Shown here: piece after piece, positions 36,631 through 48,012 of the stretch
How positions within the stretch are numbered: position 1 is the first letter of the stretch
How the letters are laid out: each line of letters begins with the position of its first letter
Assembly: GCA_021234155.1 (NCBI GenBank)
Contig: JAJEKV010000013.1
Coordinates: forward strand, 5,398,775-5,462,774
Direction of reading: 5' to 3'
DNA: 64,000 nt
DNA from: Isoetes taiwanensis
Lineage: Eukaryota; Streptophyta; Lycopodiopsida; Isoetales; Isoetaceae
Notes under the pieces: model-generated
Databases searched by the model: none
The model's input: the letters and a program-made list of their open reading frames with translations, nothing else
What the model was told of the DNA's origin: nothing
Translations under genes and position numbers: made by a program

Positions 36631-37974
36631 GTGTTCTTTGATATATTTTGTCCCCACAACTATATCATCAAACAAACCAATGCAATAACAAACAAAAAGC
36701 TAATCGTCAAAGTGCAATCTAATGTGTATGCAGCTAGAGCACCCAAGAATGTGGAACAAGATAGACAATCTCAGAAAGACCAAATACCCGCAAGGCAATT
36801 TCAGCCAAGGAACCTGTTCCAAGAGTTTGAGGCACCAATCCCAGAAGAAGAAATATCGCAGATAAGGTCGGATATCCATGAAATAAGAGCCTTGCTGGCA
36901 GGGGCGGCAACAATGGGACCAGACCAGAATGTCCAACTACCTCAAACATCAGCAGACAGAGCAGACAAAGCAAAGAAGAAAAGCCGGAGAAGGAGACCAC
37001 CTAGTACGGATTCCTCCAACCCTAGTTCCGACTCTGAATCCGAGGAAAAGGACAACAATCGATAGGACCGCCGGGAGGGTCCCAACGGTGATAGGGGCAG
37101 AATGGAAGCCGACTATCAGAAGAAAGTCGACCCGGCACTGAGCAACGTGTGGAAAGCCAAGAAATTGGAACAGTTCTCAGGGGACAACATATCTGGAATG
37201 GAAACCGAGGCTTGGTTGAATGAAATGAGGGAGTATGGGAATGCATATAGCATGAAGGATAAGGACAAGGGCAGGGTAGCAATAATCAACCTCAAGGGAG
37301 CAGTCAGAATTTGGTGGAAAGGCTATGCCAAAGCCCATGGGTTAAGCAGAGATAGCTACAGATTTAAGAAATTCTCCAAGGCATTTAAGTGTCATTACTT
37401 GCCGAGAAAACACAAGTGCCATATGATGCAACAGTTCTACAGGTTGGAGCAGGGCAATAAGACAGTCCAGAAGTACACCGAATAGTTCATGAGGCTGAGG
37501 CTCTATGCGCCAAAATTGAGTGAAAGACATGCAGTAGAGGGGTACATTGAAGGCTTGAACGAGGAGATCAGGAAGCTGGTGAGAGCAATAAATCCCAGAA
37601 CAGTGTCAGAAGCAGAGTCTAAGGCAGTGAGCTTACAAGGAACAGGACCTCAAGGGAGTGGGCAGAGACAACAGTACTATCAGGACAAGGGGAGGGCCAC
37701 AGGAAGCTACATCCCAAGAGCAACAAGCCCAGCAGCCACCAGACCTCAGTACAATGAAAATTATGGAAAGCAAGGCAATGCAAATTTTGGCAAGCAGGAC
37801 AAAAAGCAGGTCAGTTTCAAGGATAAGGAGCAAGCAGGTGGCTCAAACTACTCCAAAGCAGTGAAGCAGTTCTTACAGTCCATCCCCAAGGAGAAGAGGC
37901 AGGAATGTATTGAAAAGCAATTGTGCTTCAGGTGCCTCCAGCCAGGTCATCGGACACATAACTGCCCTTTGTGA
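36631..37974 (+). pseudogene. Chromovirus gag, two in-frame stops
   Basis: A single frame runs to TGA at 37972-37974, interrupted by TAG at 37063 and TAG at 37483. The first part is a charged linker ending in an SRRRRPP and Ser-Glu-rich stretch. The central part is a Ty3-type capsid (retrotrans_gag): LEQFSGDN, WLNEMREYG, WWKGYAKAHG, then FMRLRLYAPKL. The C terminus has one CCHC zinc knuckle, CFRCLQPGHRTHNC, for RNA packaging. The terminal TGA overlaps ATG of the pol frame by one base (TGATG), which suggests translation by termination-reinitiation when intact. Gag would form the cytoplasmic particle. Confidence 0.85.
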
Positions 37975-38426
37975 TGAATGCGGCGTTAGCAGAGCTAGAA
38001 GGATGGGAGACACTCCCGGAGATCGACGAAGAAGATGCTCGCGACTACATCCAGGGTGAGTGCCACATCTTTGCTGCTATTGACTCCGAGAATGCTGAGA
38101 GTTAGTATCAAGTCATTTCGATGATTGGGAAGGTCCGGGCCAAGTCCTTCATAGTGTTGATAGACACAGGGAGTACCCACAATTTTGTTTCGCCAAGGAT
38201 AGTAGAGATGTTGAAGCTGAAGCCTTTGAAGTCCAAGCCTAGACCGGTTGTGTTGGCAAGTAGGGCAATCCGACACATAGCAGGGAAGAGGATCAACTTC
38301 GACATAGACTTGCCAGGTATCAACATTGGAATGGGAGCAAAAGTGATGAACATCGGCAAGTACGATTTGATCATAGACATGGAATACCTTGGACTGGCTG
38401 GAGCCGTGATTGATTGTGGGAAGTGA
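37974..38426 (+). pseudogene. Chromovirus pol N terminus and aspartic protease
   Basis: The frame starts at the ATG that overlaps the gag stop. It contains a TAG at 38103-38105 and reaches a TGA at 38424. The protease signature LIDTGSTHNF lies at about 38157-38186 and the second conserved block (YDLIIDMEYL) at about 38361-38390. The enzyme would mature the polyprotein as a dimer. The stop codon before the active site makes this copy non-functional. Confidence 0.85.
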
Positions 38427-38539
38427 AACCTTAACGACGCCAGAGAGCTAGGTCATTGAGATAACAGGTAAAGAGGTCACCCCAATCATGCAATGCATGT
38501 CTAGTAAGAAGTTACTTAGATGCATAAAGGAAGGAGCAA

Positions 38540-38960
38540 GTGACCTATGTCTTTAAACTCGAAGTTGACGAGCAAGAGGCAGAGGAAGACAAGGAGGCCA
38601 AAGCATTGTGCAAGCTCCCAAAGCCTATAGCCAAGTTGGTGAAGGAATTCCATGATTTGTTCCCAGATGAGATTAAGCATTTTCCACCTTACAGAGGAGT
38701 CGAATGTGAAATAGCACATGAGCCAGGAACGAAGCCAACAAGTAAGGCGCCCTACAGAATGTCACCTCAGAAGTTGACGGAATTGAAGAAGCAATTGCAG
38801 GAGTTGCTAGACCTAGGGGTTTATAAGATCTAACACAATAGCCCAATAGCCGGACACACAGGTTTTATGAAGACCTATTTTAAGATCAGAAGCAGCTACT
38901 TCTAGCCTGGCATGAAGAAGCAAATAGCCAAGTACATTTGAGAGTGCCCAGCTATGTCAG
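38540..38960 (+). pseudogene. RT N terminus joined to integrase zinc finger by internal deletion
   Basis: The frame holds the start of reverse transcriptase (LVKEFHDLFPDE, HEPGTKPTSKAPYRM, LLDLGVYKI). After a stop at about 38831 it runs straight into the integrase zinc-binding region (AGHTGFMKTYFKI, PGMKKQIAKYI, ECPAMSADK). Everything between is absent: the YxDD catalytic block, connection and RNase H, normally about 500 codons. Two further stops lie in the integrase part. The join falls inside one frame. This element could not have copied itself in this form. Confidence 0.85.
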
Positions 38961-39005
38961 CAGACAAAGGCGGAACAACTCCGAATTCCTGGAGCTTTAG
39001 AGCCA

Positions 39006-39836
39006 TTGCCTATGTCGAATGCAAAATGGGAGGTAATAAGCATGGACTTTATCATAGGGCTCCCGAGAACGGTAAGGGGCAAAGATGCCCTAATGGTGGT
39101 GGTGGACATATTGTCGAGGATGGCACATTTCGTGCCGTGCAGGACCACAGACACGGCGTTAGACACTGTCGTATTGTTCACCAAAGAGATGTTTAGACTC
39201 CACGGGATGCCGAGAGAAATAATCTCGGATAGAGATTCAAAGTTCATGAGCACATTCTGGCAAGACTTGTTCAACACGATTCAGATGAAGCTCTCCATGA
39301 GTACGGCATATCATCCTCAGACGGATGGACAGACGGAGCGCACAAATCGAATCATAGAAGACATGCTGAGAAACTATATCTGGAACAAGCAGTCTAAATG
39401 GGATGATTTTATTCACTTGGTGGAGTTCGCCTATAATAGCACCAAGCAGGAATCTTCCCAGATGTCGCCCTTCATGATAAATTATGGGTATCAATGCTTA
39501 ACATCAGATACATGGCACAATCTAGTGTCCAAAGTTGAAGTCTCTCAGCATATATTATCGAATATGTAGCAGCTAGTGGAGGAGATGAGAGGATACCTCC
39601 TAGCAATGAGAAGTAGGCAGAAAAGCATAACCGATAAGCACAGGGTAAGGGAATTCCAGGTTGGAGACAATGTATGGCTGAAGATCAAAGTCAAACAAGC
39701 GAAGCTCCGCATTGACAATTGCAAGAAGCTTGCTCCAAGATGGGCTGGGCCATTCAGAATAACTAAAAGAGTAGGTAGCCAATCCTACAAGTTGGACCTG
39801 CCAGCGCATCTAAAATCCATAGAGTCTTCCATGTAA
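39006..39836 (+). pseudogene. Chromovirus integrase core and C-terminal domain
   Basis: The catalytic core has its three acidic residues in place: Asp in ISMDFIIGLP, Asp in ISDRDSKF, Glu in QTDGQTERTNR. A TAG at 39567-39569 interrupts the frame, which then continues in the same phase through the GPY/F-type region (VGDNVWLKI, APRWAGPFRI, YKLDLPAHL). A frameshift at about 39820-39836 separates it from the chromodomain. Upstream, a frameshift near 38960-39000 separates it from its zinc finger. Integrase would insert cDNA into host chromatin. Confidence 0.9.
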
Positions 39837-40140
39837 GTCTCCTGAAGAGGCACACTCCTAATCCGGAGGAAGTATTGGAGACAACAGAGTTACTGGAAAT
39901 GACGGACGACCAGCTTGAAATCGTTTCAGAGGTTCTTCTTGACAGGTCCTATAAGAAGACAAGAAGATCAATAATACCTAGTGAAATGGACGCACTTACC
40001 TGTGGAAGACACTACGTGGGTACTACAATCAGATTTAGAGAAGTAGTACCCCCAATTCATGGAGCAATGCAAGGGTCGACTCGTCACCGAAGTAGTCGAC
40101 ACTGAACCGATAGGTGAGTGTGAGGTAGACTAAACAGTCT
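39837..40140 (+). pseudogene. Chromodomain at the end of pol, split by a frameshift
   Basis: The first half (LLEMTDDQLEIVSEVLLDRSY, about 39885-39952, shown split as LLEMTDDQ and IVSEVLLDRS) and the second half (VKWTHLPVEDTTWVLQSDL, about 39984-40040) together cover the chromodomain fold. They are in different frames, with the break near 39980. The aromatic cage is partly recognisable through the Trp in VKW and the Trp in TTW. Chromodomains of chromoviruses direct integration to particular chromatin, in some lineages through methylated H3. Confidence 0.75.
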
Positions 40141-40800
40141 ACTTCCGTCCCACGGAAGTAGACGAACTTGAGAGATAAGAGGTCATTCAGGCATGCATTG
40201 ATAGGAAAGCACCTCTAGTCAATGCCTACTACGGGAAGGATGCCATCCTTCATGCCAAAGGCAACTAAAGGTGTAGGCATGAGTGATCATCTTAGGCATG
40301 ATAGGGCGCTGTCTCCACGGCCAAGATGGAAGAAACATAATCTTCCTACGCCGGGAGATTAGCCTTGCATCCATATAAATTGTAAATAATGGGTGGTTCC
40401 CTAATAACCAACTTTAAAATAATTAAATGTATACTGACGTAGTGTTGGACCTGCAGGCCAATAGAGGAGTCTAGTGGCGTAAAGGTCGATGATCATGTAA
40501 AATTTGCAAACACATGTTTCGTCATAATGTGTTGCAAGGAGACGATATGGAACCTTAATTAGAGAATTTTGGAACTATGTTAATGATAATGGTGTAAATC
40601 ATAAAATTTTGTGAATAATAGACGAGTAAGAGGGCGAAAGAGCCCCTTATCATAGTATGATATTGAACAAGGATGTGTTATGAAAAATTAAAATATACCT
40701 TGGGGTAATTATGTTGTAAAATTATATGCATCAAATGTATTGCAGGGTATGCAGGTTTCCAAGGTGGGGAGACGCGTGATGCTGAGGACAATATTAATTC
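40141..40800. other. Chromovirus 3' untranslated region
   Basis: No coding sequence follows the chromodomain. A first polypurine-like AAGGTGGGGAGAC lies at about 40758-40770, some 43 bp before the actual tract. Confidence 0.55.
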
Positions 40801-40813
40801 AAGGTGGGGAGAT
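40801..40813 (+). promoter_or_regulatory. Polypurine tract
   Basis: AAGGTGGGGAGAT immediately precedes the LTR start TGTGACGTTCC, as expected for the plus-strand primer of a Ty3/gypsy element. Confidence 0.85.
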
Positions 40814-42150
40814 TGTGACGTTCCAACATAACATACGATCCGAATACGTATATTATACTACCATGTCACACATACATGTCACCACGACAAGTACTTGAGA
40901 GCCGTAAAGAGTTGCACCTAAGGGGCAACCTCGTATGTTGCACATGTATATTAAACATATGCAATTAACCCCCCTTGCCAAGTGGCAATACACCATTTGA
41001 TCCCTTCTAACCTGACCCTAAAAGTTCATGTATAAGGAACAAAAGGGGAAAACCCTAAATCTTTCCCATTTTCACATTTTGGCTTCCCTAAGCCATTCTA
41101 GCCAAGGCAAGCTGCCATTCTGCATTGTCAGACGCCGCTGAGCCGCCTTTGCACATTAGATTCATCAGGAGCCGCTGTCTTCAGCAAGGACGAAGGCAAG
41201 GACGCAATTCGGGGAGCTGGACCAAGCCAAGGATCAGGTAACCTGCGATTCTGTTGTGCAAAACCGACTCTTAGCCCGGTAATGAGCTAGGATAGTATGT
41301 TAGATCAGTCTTATCAGCCATGTAGATCCTCAGATCACCAGCCGTAACGAAAGAACCTAACCATGTATGTTTAGGTAAGATAGATTAGATCTTATTCAGT
41401 ATTTCAGTTCTTGGTGATGATGATGTTCCATTCTATGCTTGTATATGGGAAGGGGGGTAGAGACCCTGAAACCTTCAGTAGCAGATGATCCTAGATAACC
41501 TCATTAATTCTCAATTAATGTGGCCCGTGTACAAGAAAGAGCCTGCCTGGTTGTGGGTGGTGGGGCTAGACCGGTGGAATAAGGGGGACTTGTCCCATCA
41601 CTGTCTGATCCCTCTGGTGTGTAAAGCCTATCGGGGATCTAAGCAGGCTAGGCTTAATGGTTTGCCACTGCATGTGGGCAAGGCATGAGCTCGACACCTC
41701 TTGGGTGATGCGTCACGTTCAATGAGGTTCAAGTGGAATACGGGCAGTGGCCATCTAGCCGCCTGTGATGGGCATGCGTGCCTCTGGAGGGGAGGAGACT
41801 CTCCTCCTGCCTCATCGGGACTGGGGAGATGCAACCCAGCAGTAGCCCCTTTGGCTACGCACGGCCGGGCTACGGTCCAGTCCCACGACTCTTCAACCTA
41901 CTCTGCAAAGTATGCATGGGAGGGGCGGATGGAGTGGACTACCCAACAACCATGTTTCTATGCCAGCCCAATCCGTTCTTATGAATTCCATCTGCAATGA
42001 CTTCTGGAGGTCCAAGCCGTCAATCCATACCCTGGAGTCCAAGCCATTGGGTAGGATCCCCCTTGTGATGATGATATTATTGATGTGCTATTACATGTAT
42101 GTTATGGTGAAGTCACCCTTCGAGGTGACTCTGTTGATATATTGATGTCA
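40814..42150 (+). mobile_element. 3' LTR of the chromovirus
   Basis: It starts with TGTGACGTTCC just after the polypurine tract. GTATAAGG at about 41030 could be a TATA box. The right end is uncertain, because no partner LTR exists in the window. A GCGTCAC at about 41711 would mirror the start and give about 900 bp, but similar composition continues to about 42150, where the minus-strand gag sequence begins. Confidence 0.6.
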
Positions 42151-42165
42151 TGTGCTTATGTTCAT

Positions 42166-44570
42166 TCACGCTTCCGCAGCTAGGATGATCCCGAGAGAAG
42201 ATTTTTGGCAAATGACCCATCCATTCTTCCTCATCGAACCATTGTTAAGGATTGGTGTCAGGTGGATGGCCCCTGTCAGTTTGGCTGCCAGGGGGATGGA
42301 CTCCGCCTTCGGATATGATGGGGGCATCGTAAAAGAAGTACGGGACGTCACCGAGAGACTGAGGGAAATTTTGATTTTTGCAAGCTCTTCTTTTAGCTCT
42401 AAGGGAAAGTGAGCTAAGGGATCAGTAGGATCCAACGGTGCGGGTGCCGGAGGCATCGACGCAGAAACTTCCTTTAGGAGTTCAACTTCAACAGCAATGT
42501 TGGGATACGGCTGAGTGCATGAGGGGATCTTAGACGTGGAAGGTACATCCTGGTGCTGCTAAGTGCGTGTGGTGGCGTGAACATTAGCCAGCGTGCATCC
42601 TTTAGTAGCTTGCATCAGTTTGAGAATACTTTGATGGATTTTGAGCATGACATGGGGCATGAGCTTGTCAAGATCGGGGTCGAAATGAACCGTCTTTGGT
42701 TCCTCATGAGGAATATTGTTGATAGAAAAGGCAGGCTATGTGTCTTGAGGCATGAGCGTCAAAGGGCATGTGCCCAGTGGTTGGCGTGAGACCAGACCTA
42801 CCTAGTTGGATTGTTCGACTAAAGGGTTGAGAGCTTGATAGATCTCTTCTTGAGCCTGTTGATCCAGGGCCTTGATGGAGGAGCTTGTTGGGGCGCTATT
42901 GAGGCGCCTGAGGTGGTTCCTTCGACGTGGGACAAGGGCCTTGTTTGCCGCTTGGCAACCCAGAGTTGATAAGAGTAAGGGACCGAGGGCGCTTTGGTTC
43001 GTGCCTGGAAGTTGTACTTGGACTTGAATTGTGGGCATGCCATGGTGGTATGACCCCATTCTTTATAATGATAGCATTGAGCTTTTGCTGGATCAAAAGG
43101 AGTGCGTGAGTTTTGACCATGTCGTTGCTGAGGTTGCCGAGATTGTGGATATTGCTGTGGCTGTGGATATGGTTGAGACTGTGGATATTGCTGAGGTGTC
43201 GTTTGAACTTGGAAGACTATCTTTTGTCGAAAAGGTATGGGATGAGAGCGTATGCATTCTTTAGTAGCATGATTGCACATGTTGCAACATTTGCAATGAG
43301 GAGGACCATTAGAGGAATTGCATTGATGGCCTTGATACTTACAGATATGGCACCAAATTTGACTGCGTTGAGGTGGAGCAGATTGATGAGGTTGAACTGT
43401 GTTTTGTGGAACTATAACGGGAGGAATGAAAGGGAGATCTATGAGAGGAATGCCTCGGGAAGATACGTTGACAGAAATTCTATAGCGTGGTCCAACGTCT
43501 TGGGGCGCAAGTACTCAGTCATAAGATGAATAGCAGGAGGCAGACCCTGCAGAAACCAAACTAAGATCTGACTCTGCATGGGATATTCTTTGAGCTTACT
43601 AACCAAGACATGGAGACGGTCGGCAAAATCACGGGCAGATTCCGTGGGTTGTTGTTGAAGGTCATTGAGTTACTTGAGAACTTGTTGATCATCATCAGTG
43701 GTACTATAATGTGATAGGAAGGCAGTCTTCATTTCTTGCCAGTTCTGTTTTCAATGACTTTTATTGGCCATAAGCCATTGATGAGGAGCGCCACGCAGCG
43801 TGGTGGAGGAAATATGAAACTTGAGTTGTGGCTGAGAGTGGCCATTCAAGATAGCCAGAGCTTCGAATTATTCCATGTGTGCCTGCGCACTGTGATCAAG
43901 GATGGGCTTTCCCTGTGCATTCCCAAAAATCAGATAGGTAAGCTTGAGATTACGAGCAGTCGACGGGACAGGAACCTGCGGGTAAGGTGGTGGAGCATAA
44001 GAAGGAGCATAACCTTGAGGCACAACATGGGCTGGGAGCAAGGTATTTGCGTGTGGACCGTGAAACCAGGAGGTCCTGAAAGAGGAGCGTCATTTGGCAA
44101 GATCCCGCGGGTGCCATCCTCATTCAGTTTGAGATCACCAACATTGTAAACTCGAACAGGAGGTTGGAAAGATGGAGAAGACTGAAATTCTTGAACATGA
44201 TTGGGACTGAAAGAAACTTGAGAGTAGCCCATACCATGCTAGGGAGAAGATGGTTGTGAAAGCAACGGCATCGGGCCAGAAGGAATGTGAATGTAAGTGC
44301 TTTCCGTCGTTTGAAAGTAATGAGGAGTTTGATACACAGGAGTGTGATATAGTGACTGTGGTTGAGAACAATGTTTGCAAGCAGAGGAGACCCCCTACGG
44401 AGCAAACATGAGGGGTAGATGGTGTAGAATGAGCACACGAGCGAATACGGCCACCTTCAGTATCATAATCAGCATCATACATATTGAGAGCAGCTTCTTT
44501 GCGTTGATGGCGATCCAATCGAGCCACAGTTTAGCTAAGAAGCTCATCTTGAGAAAAAGCACAAACTGAC
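42166..44570 (-). pseudogene. Gag of a second Ty3/gypsy-type element
   Basis: Read on the minus strand, the frame starts at an ATG near 44570 (MSVCAFSQDELL, then a stop). It continues in pieces through a capsid region (WQEMKTAFLSHYSTTDDD, QQPTESARDFADRLHVLV; about 43740-43560). A Gln/Pro/Tyr-rich linker leads to a zinc knuckle at about 43090-43050 whose second Cys is replaced by Tyr (CYHYKEWGHTTMAC). A Pro-rich tail runs to about 42166, where the chromovirus LTR cuts it off. Several stops and frameshifts are present, for example a TAA after QQVLK. The pol part is missing. Confidence 0.75.
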
Positions 44571-44699
44571 ATCTTGGAGTTGGGAAAAAGGAGCTAAGAC
44601 CCGGCAGTAGTGACAGTGTTTAGGGTCTGGGTTCAGGATCATCTGCAAGACAGCCCTCTGTGAGGACCCTTGGATCAAGCAGATAGATCCTAATAGAGT

Positions 44700-45198
44700 G
44701 CCACGCGGGATTTTGCAAAGAAATCAGATCAGAAAGAATGAAATAGAACAGAAAAATAAAGAGACTATATGTCAAGATAAGGCTCCTTAAATCTCAATAA
44801 GAATACATGAACTCTCTTCAAGCGAGAAGAATGAAACAAGACAATACTAAGTCTCATCTAAAAACTTGAGATCTATCTATCTGATATATATAGTACAATG
44901 GCCTTGGGCCCAAAATAGATATATGGCAAATCTTGGTCACCAACTCCTGGATCATATGCTTGATTTAAAGGAATCTTTGCAGTGCCATCATTAGTGCCTA
45001 GAATCCCGCTAAATTTAGGCCGAACTCCCCGGCGGCCGTCATTTATCTTGTCTGGCTCTCTTCTTTGACGGGGGCATGGACTTCTGCGTGGTTTTTGGCG
45101 GGGGCATGGGTTTGCTACCTGATGCTTGACCTGGTCCCTTGTCTCTGCCCTACGTGGTATTCAGGAATAGTCCTGTGCCTGGCTGCATAGGACTAACA
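44700..45198 (-). mobile_element. 5' LTR of the minus-strand gypsy element
   Basis: Directly upstream of the gag start in the reading sense. It begins TGTTAGTCC at 45198 and has a TATA box (CTATATATA) at about 44894-44883. It ends near 44704, before TGGCACTC, which would be the primer-binding site. The length is about 495 bp. The partner LTR is not in the window, so the assignment rests on position and internal signals. Confidence 0.6.
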
Positions 45199-47918
45199 AT
45201 TAGTGGACATATCTGCATGGGATTAGGAAATATGCAGGATTTTAGGCAATCATGCGACTTGCAATGAAGTTGATGCTATCACTAATAATGTTACCTATGG
45301 ACCTAGCTATATCTCATAAGCAGGTGATTATACAAATTCATTTCTTTTTTGCCTCTAATTTTTTAGAGTATCGTGCAAGAAGCCATGCAATCTGTGGCAC
45401 CAAATGTGGAAATAAAATGTTTTAGAAAGATAAGTATGAAATATCTGGCTTTTCATTTATTGAGACTATGTCACCGATTTACAAACCAATCCACATTGCC
45501 ATGTAGGATCTAGTTGAAGAGCTCAGGAACAACGAGAACCATGATAGGTTTTGCAAGAATTTGGAAGATTCAAATGTCTTCTTGGGTCACTCATTTTCGT
45601 GGAGGAGTTGGCCACAAAGATTATAACATTTTTGAAACAAGAAACGGATCGGCTAGATGTAGCATAGCTGATAAGAACAATCTACAAGGGTAGAATCAGA
45701 CTATACAATGCGTTGCCACTCGAGTGCATTTGCAAAAATCCGAGATCAAAGTGGTGGTAGGCTTCAAATTGAGCATCGACCATATCGACAGATGAAAATC
45801 AAATCAATGCATGGATAAGCTATTATGTCTTACCCTATGGTCTCCGAGATATAAGTGAGTAGCAAAACCAACTGTTTATTCGATTTATTAGCTATTGCCA
45901 GGGAGCCGATTTTGTCTGAAAGGATTATATAGGGCAGACTGAACCCTTGCCACAATACTTAAAACTCTCTAATCCATCCTTCTTGGGTGATTCGACCCAA
46001 TCAATCCTTTCAAGAACCTCTTGCATATTGTTGTTTTTTATGGCGACCACTACTATGGGGAATAATTCAAAACCCCAAATTGGCACTACACTCTAGTATA
46101 AGCACCTAAAACTGCCTCTAGATAATCTGCAAAAAAGATTTCTCCAATCTTCCCTTAGTTCTTATCTTGTAGACATTCAATTCTAATGTTCTTGATACAA
46201 TCCTTTTCAATTCCAGATTATAGTCTTAATTTTGATTCAATCATGCTCACATAGGATCTCAATAACTCAAGAACATGATATATGTACACCACCTGATGTA
46301 AGTATAAAGCACTGACCTAAGAATTCTTTCAAGTATAGACCCCTTACAGATGCTTGTGCCTCAAACGACTGGCTTCTAGCTCCAAGAATCAATCTGTAGA
46401 AGAAAGATACATGCATAGTCAATTCTGACCGATCATCACTCTTTCCATCATAACTCCGCCATACAGTTGAATTTTGGTTTGATTAGATCCAATCCGGAAA
46501 GCCGATTCAAAAAGCTTTTGTAGCAAAGTAAAAATACCTGAATTGAATCTCGGGGCCCTGAGTTATGATGCTCCAAACTTCGATCAACAAAACATCCTAG
46601 AAATTTCTCCTTCTCCTCCTTCCAGAAACTCTCACGTAAACTGATGCCCTTTGCTTTTATCACATAAACTTTGTATAAACTTCTCATACATAGTATGTAT
46701 TTCTCATGTAATGACCAATTAGAATAATCTCAATAATCATCATCAGTAGGACATGCCTGTTAATGGGCCAAGCTCGTTACAAATTGTAACATTATCCATG
46801 ACACAAATTGCATCACCTATAGCATTATCTTTGTATAAATGCCACCAACTGGAATGCGAGTCAATGTGACCAAGACCAAACTACTCCTCATATCATCTTA
46901 ACAGCATAGACAATCTCGCTTTAAATATCAGGGTGAAAAAGCAGAAGTGGTACAGACATACAAATATCTTTGAGTAGAAGTCACTATCACCATATATTGG
47001 GGCACCTGTATCCAACATTGAGTGTGAGAGCTGGATGAAAAGCACTCAATGCCATGCAAAGCAATTGTTAAAAAGTGGAGCGCTATGACTGGTCCCATCA
47101 AGCACGCTTGTTTGATGTTTTGGTAGAAACAATACTTTATATAGAGTTGAAGTACGGGTGCCAGTGATATCCCTTGCCACAGTGGACGATTGGGAATAGG
47201 TCCAGAAAGCCTTCCTGAGAGTATTATTATCACATTTGCTCATCAAGAGGCATAGAACAATTGCGTCCATTCGCACTTGTGCACACCGCCTCAAAATTGA
47301 AACAGGCAGATGGGGACAGGAGGAGCATGAAAACAGGAGATGCCAGTATTGCCACATGGGAACTATTGAAGATTATAGTGCCACACTCTTCAAAGCTGGC
47401 CAACGTTTATGACTATTCGAGCATGGTATGTGGACTTGATTATACCTAATCAGCTGCTACATTTGCTATTGCAGATGCGATAAATCGTAATGGCATTATC
47501 ATCTTTTATCCAAGAGGTTCTCAACATGTGAGATGAATTAAGTCATGCATCATTACATTGACATGTAAAAATGTACGGATGTATAATATCTTCTAGAACT
47601 GTTGAGGTTGCTCTCTCAAAAACCCTTCGAGGCGAGGGCTTTTTAATCCTTGACAGAAAAGTCTTCTCTGTATTCTCTCTTTCTTGTATTGGATCCCATG
47701 GACTATGGTCTCCGTGGATGATAAAAGTTGATTCTATTCAATTCCAAAATTTGTCAAGAATAAGAAACACTTTTTTCTCGCCCCACCCTATCTTAGACAG
47801 TGACAACCTTATGCACCTACACTTTCTTAGATGAAATAATAAGCATCCTACATCATACTCTTTTTCCAAGCTCTTAAGAGCTAGAGCAGGAGTGTTTTAA
47901 AAATTCTTGGCAAAAAAC
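45199..47918. other. AT-rich DNA without recognised gene
   Basis: Only short open frames are seen. None shows a conserved motif, and no RNA gene or element terminus was identified. Confidence 0.45.
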
Positions 47919-48012
47919 CATTCTATTCTATTCTTTTCTATTCTAATGCTTATTTTCACAAGGAAACCGTTCTATTCTTTTCTTTTCTATTCTAATGCTT
48001 ATTTTCACAAGG
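47919..48012. repeat. 49-bp tandem duplication of CTATT-rich DNA
   Basis: Two units end in TCTAATGCTTATTTTCACAA (positions 47942 and 47991). Each begins with imperfect TTCTA/TTCTT repeats. Confidence 0.85.

Larger units (their letters stand above)
33212..42150 (+). mobile_element. Chromovirus-type Ty3/gypsy element with extra 5' genes, decayed
   Basis: In order the segment holds an H3-fold ORF (to 34313), a non-coding gap with a repeat and TATA box, two ORFs of unknown function (to about 36555), gag (36631-37974), pol (37974-40140), a polypurine tract (40801-40813) and a 3' LTR (from 40814). No 5' LTR was found; sequence before 33212 does not resemble the 3' LTR. A TGGTATCA octamer at 33219-33226 resembles the start of an initiator-tRNA primer site. 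The coding part is clearly more GC-rich than its flanks. Whether the first 3.4 kb belongs to the retroelement or is separate DNA that it joined cannot be decided from one copy. Confidence 0.65.

Noticed and set aside
41701..42000. Open frames in the chromovirus LTR as genes
   Set aside because: The GC-rich sequence is open by chance in several frames, has no homology that I recognise, and lies after the polypurine tract.
43031..43264. Plus-strand ORF rich in Val and Asp
   Set aside because: It is the antisense of the Gln/Pro/Tyr-rich linker of the minus-strand gag, which explains the bias.
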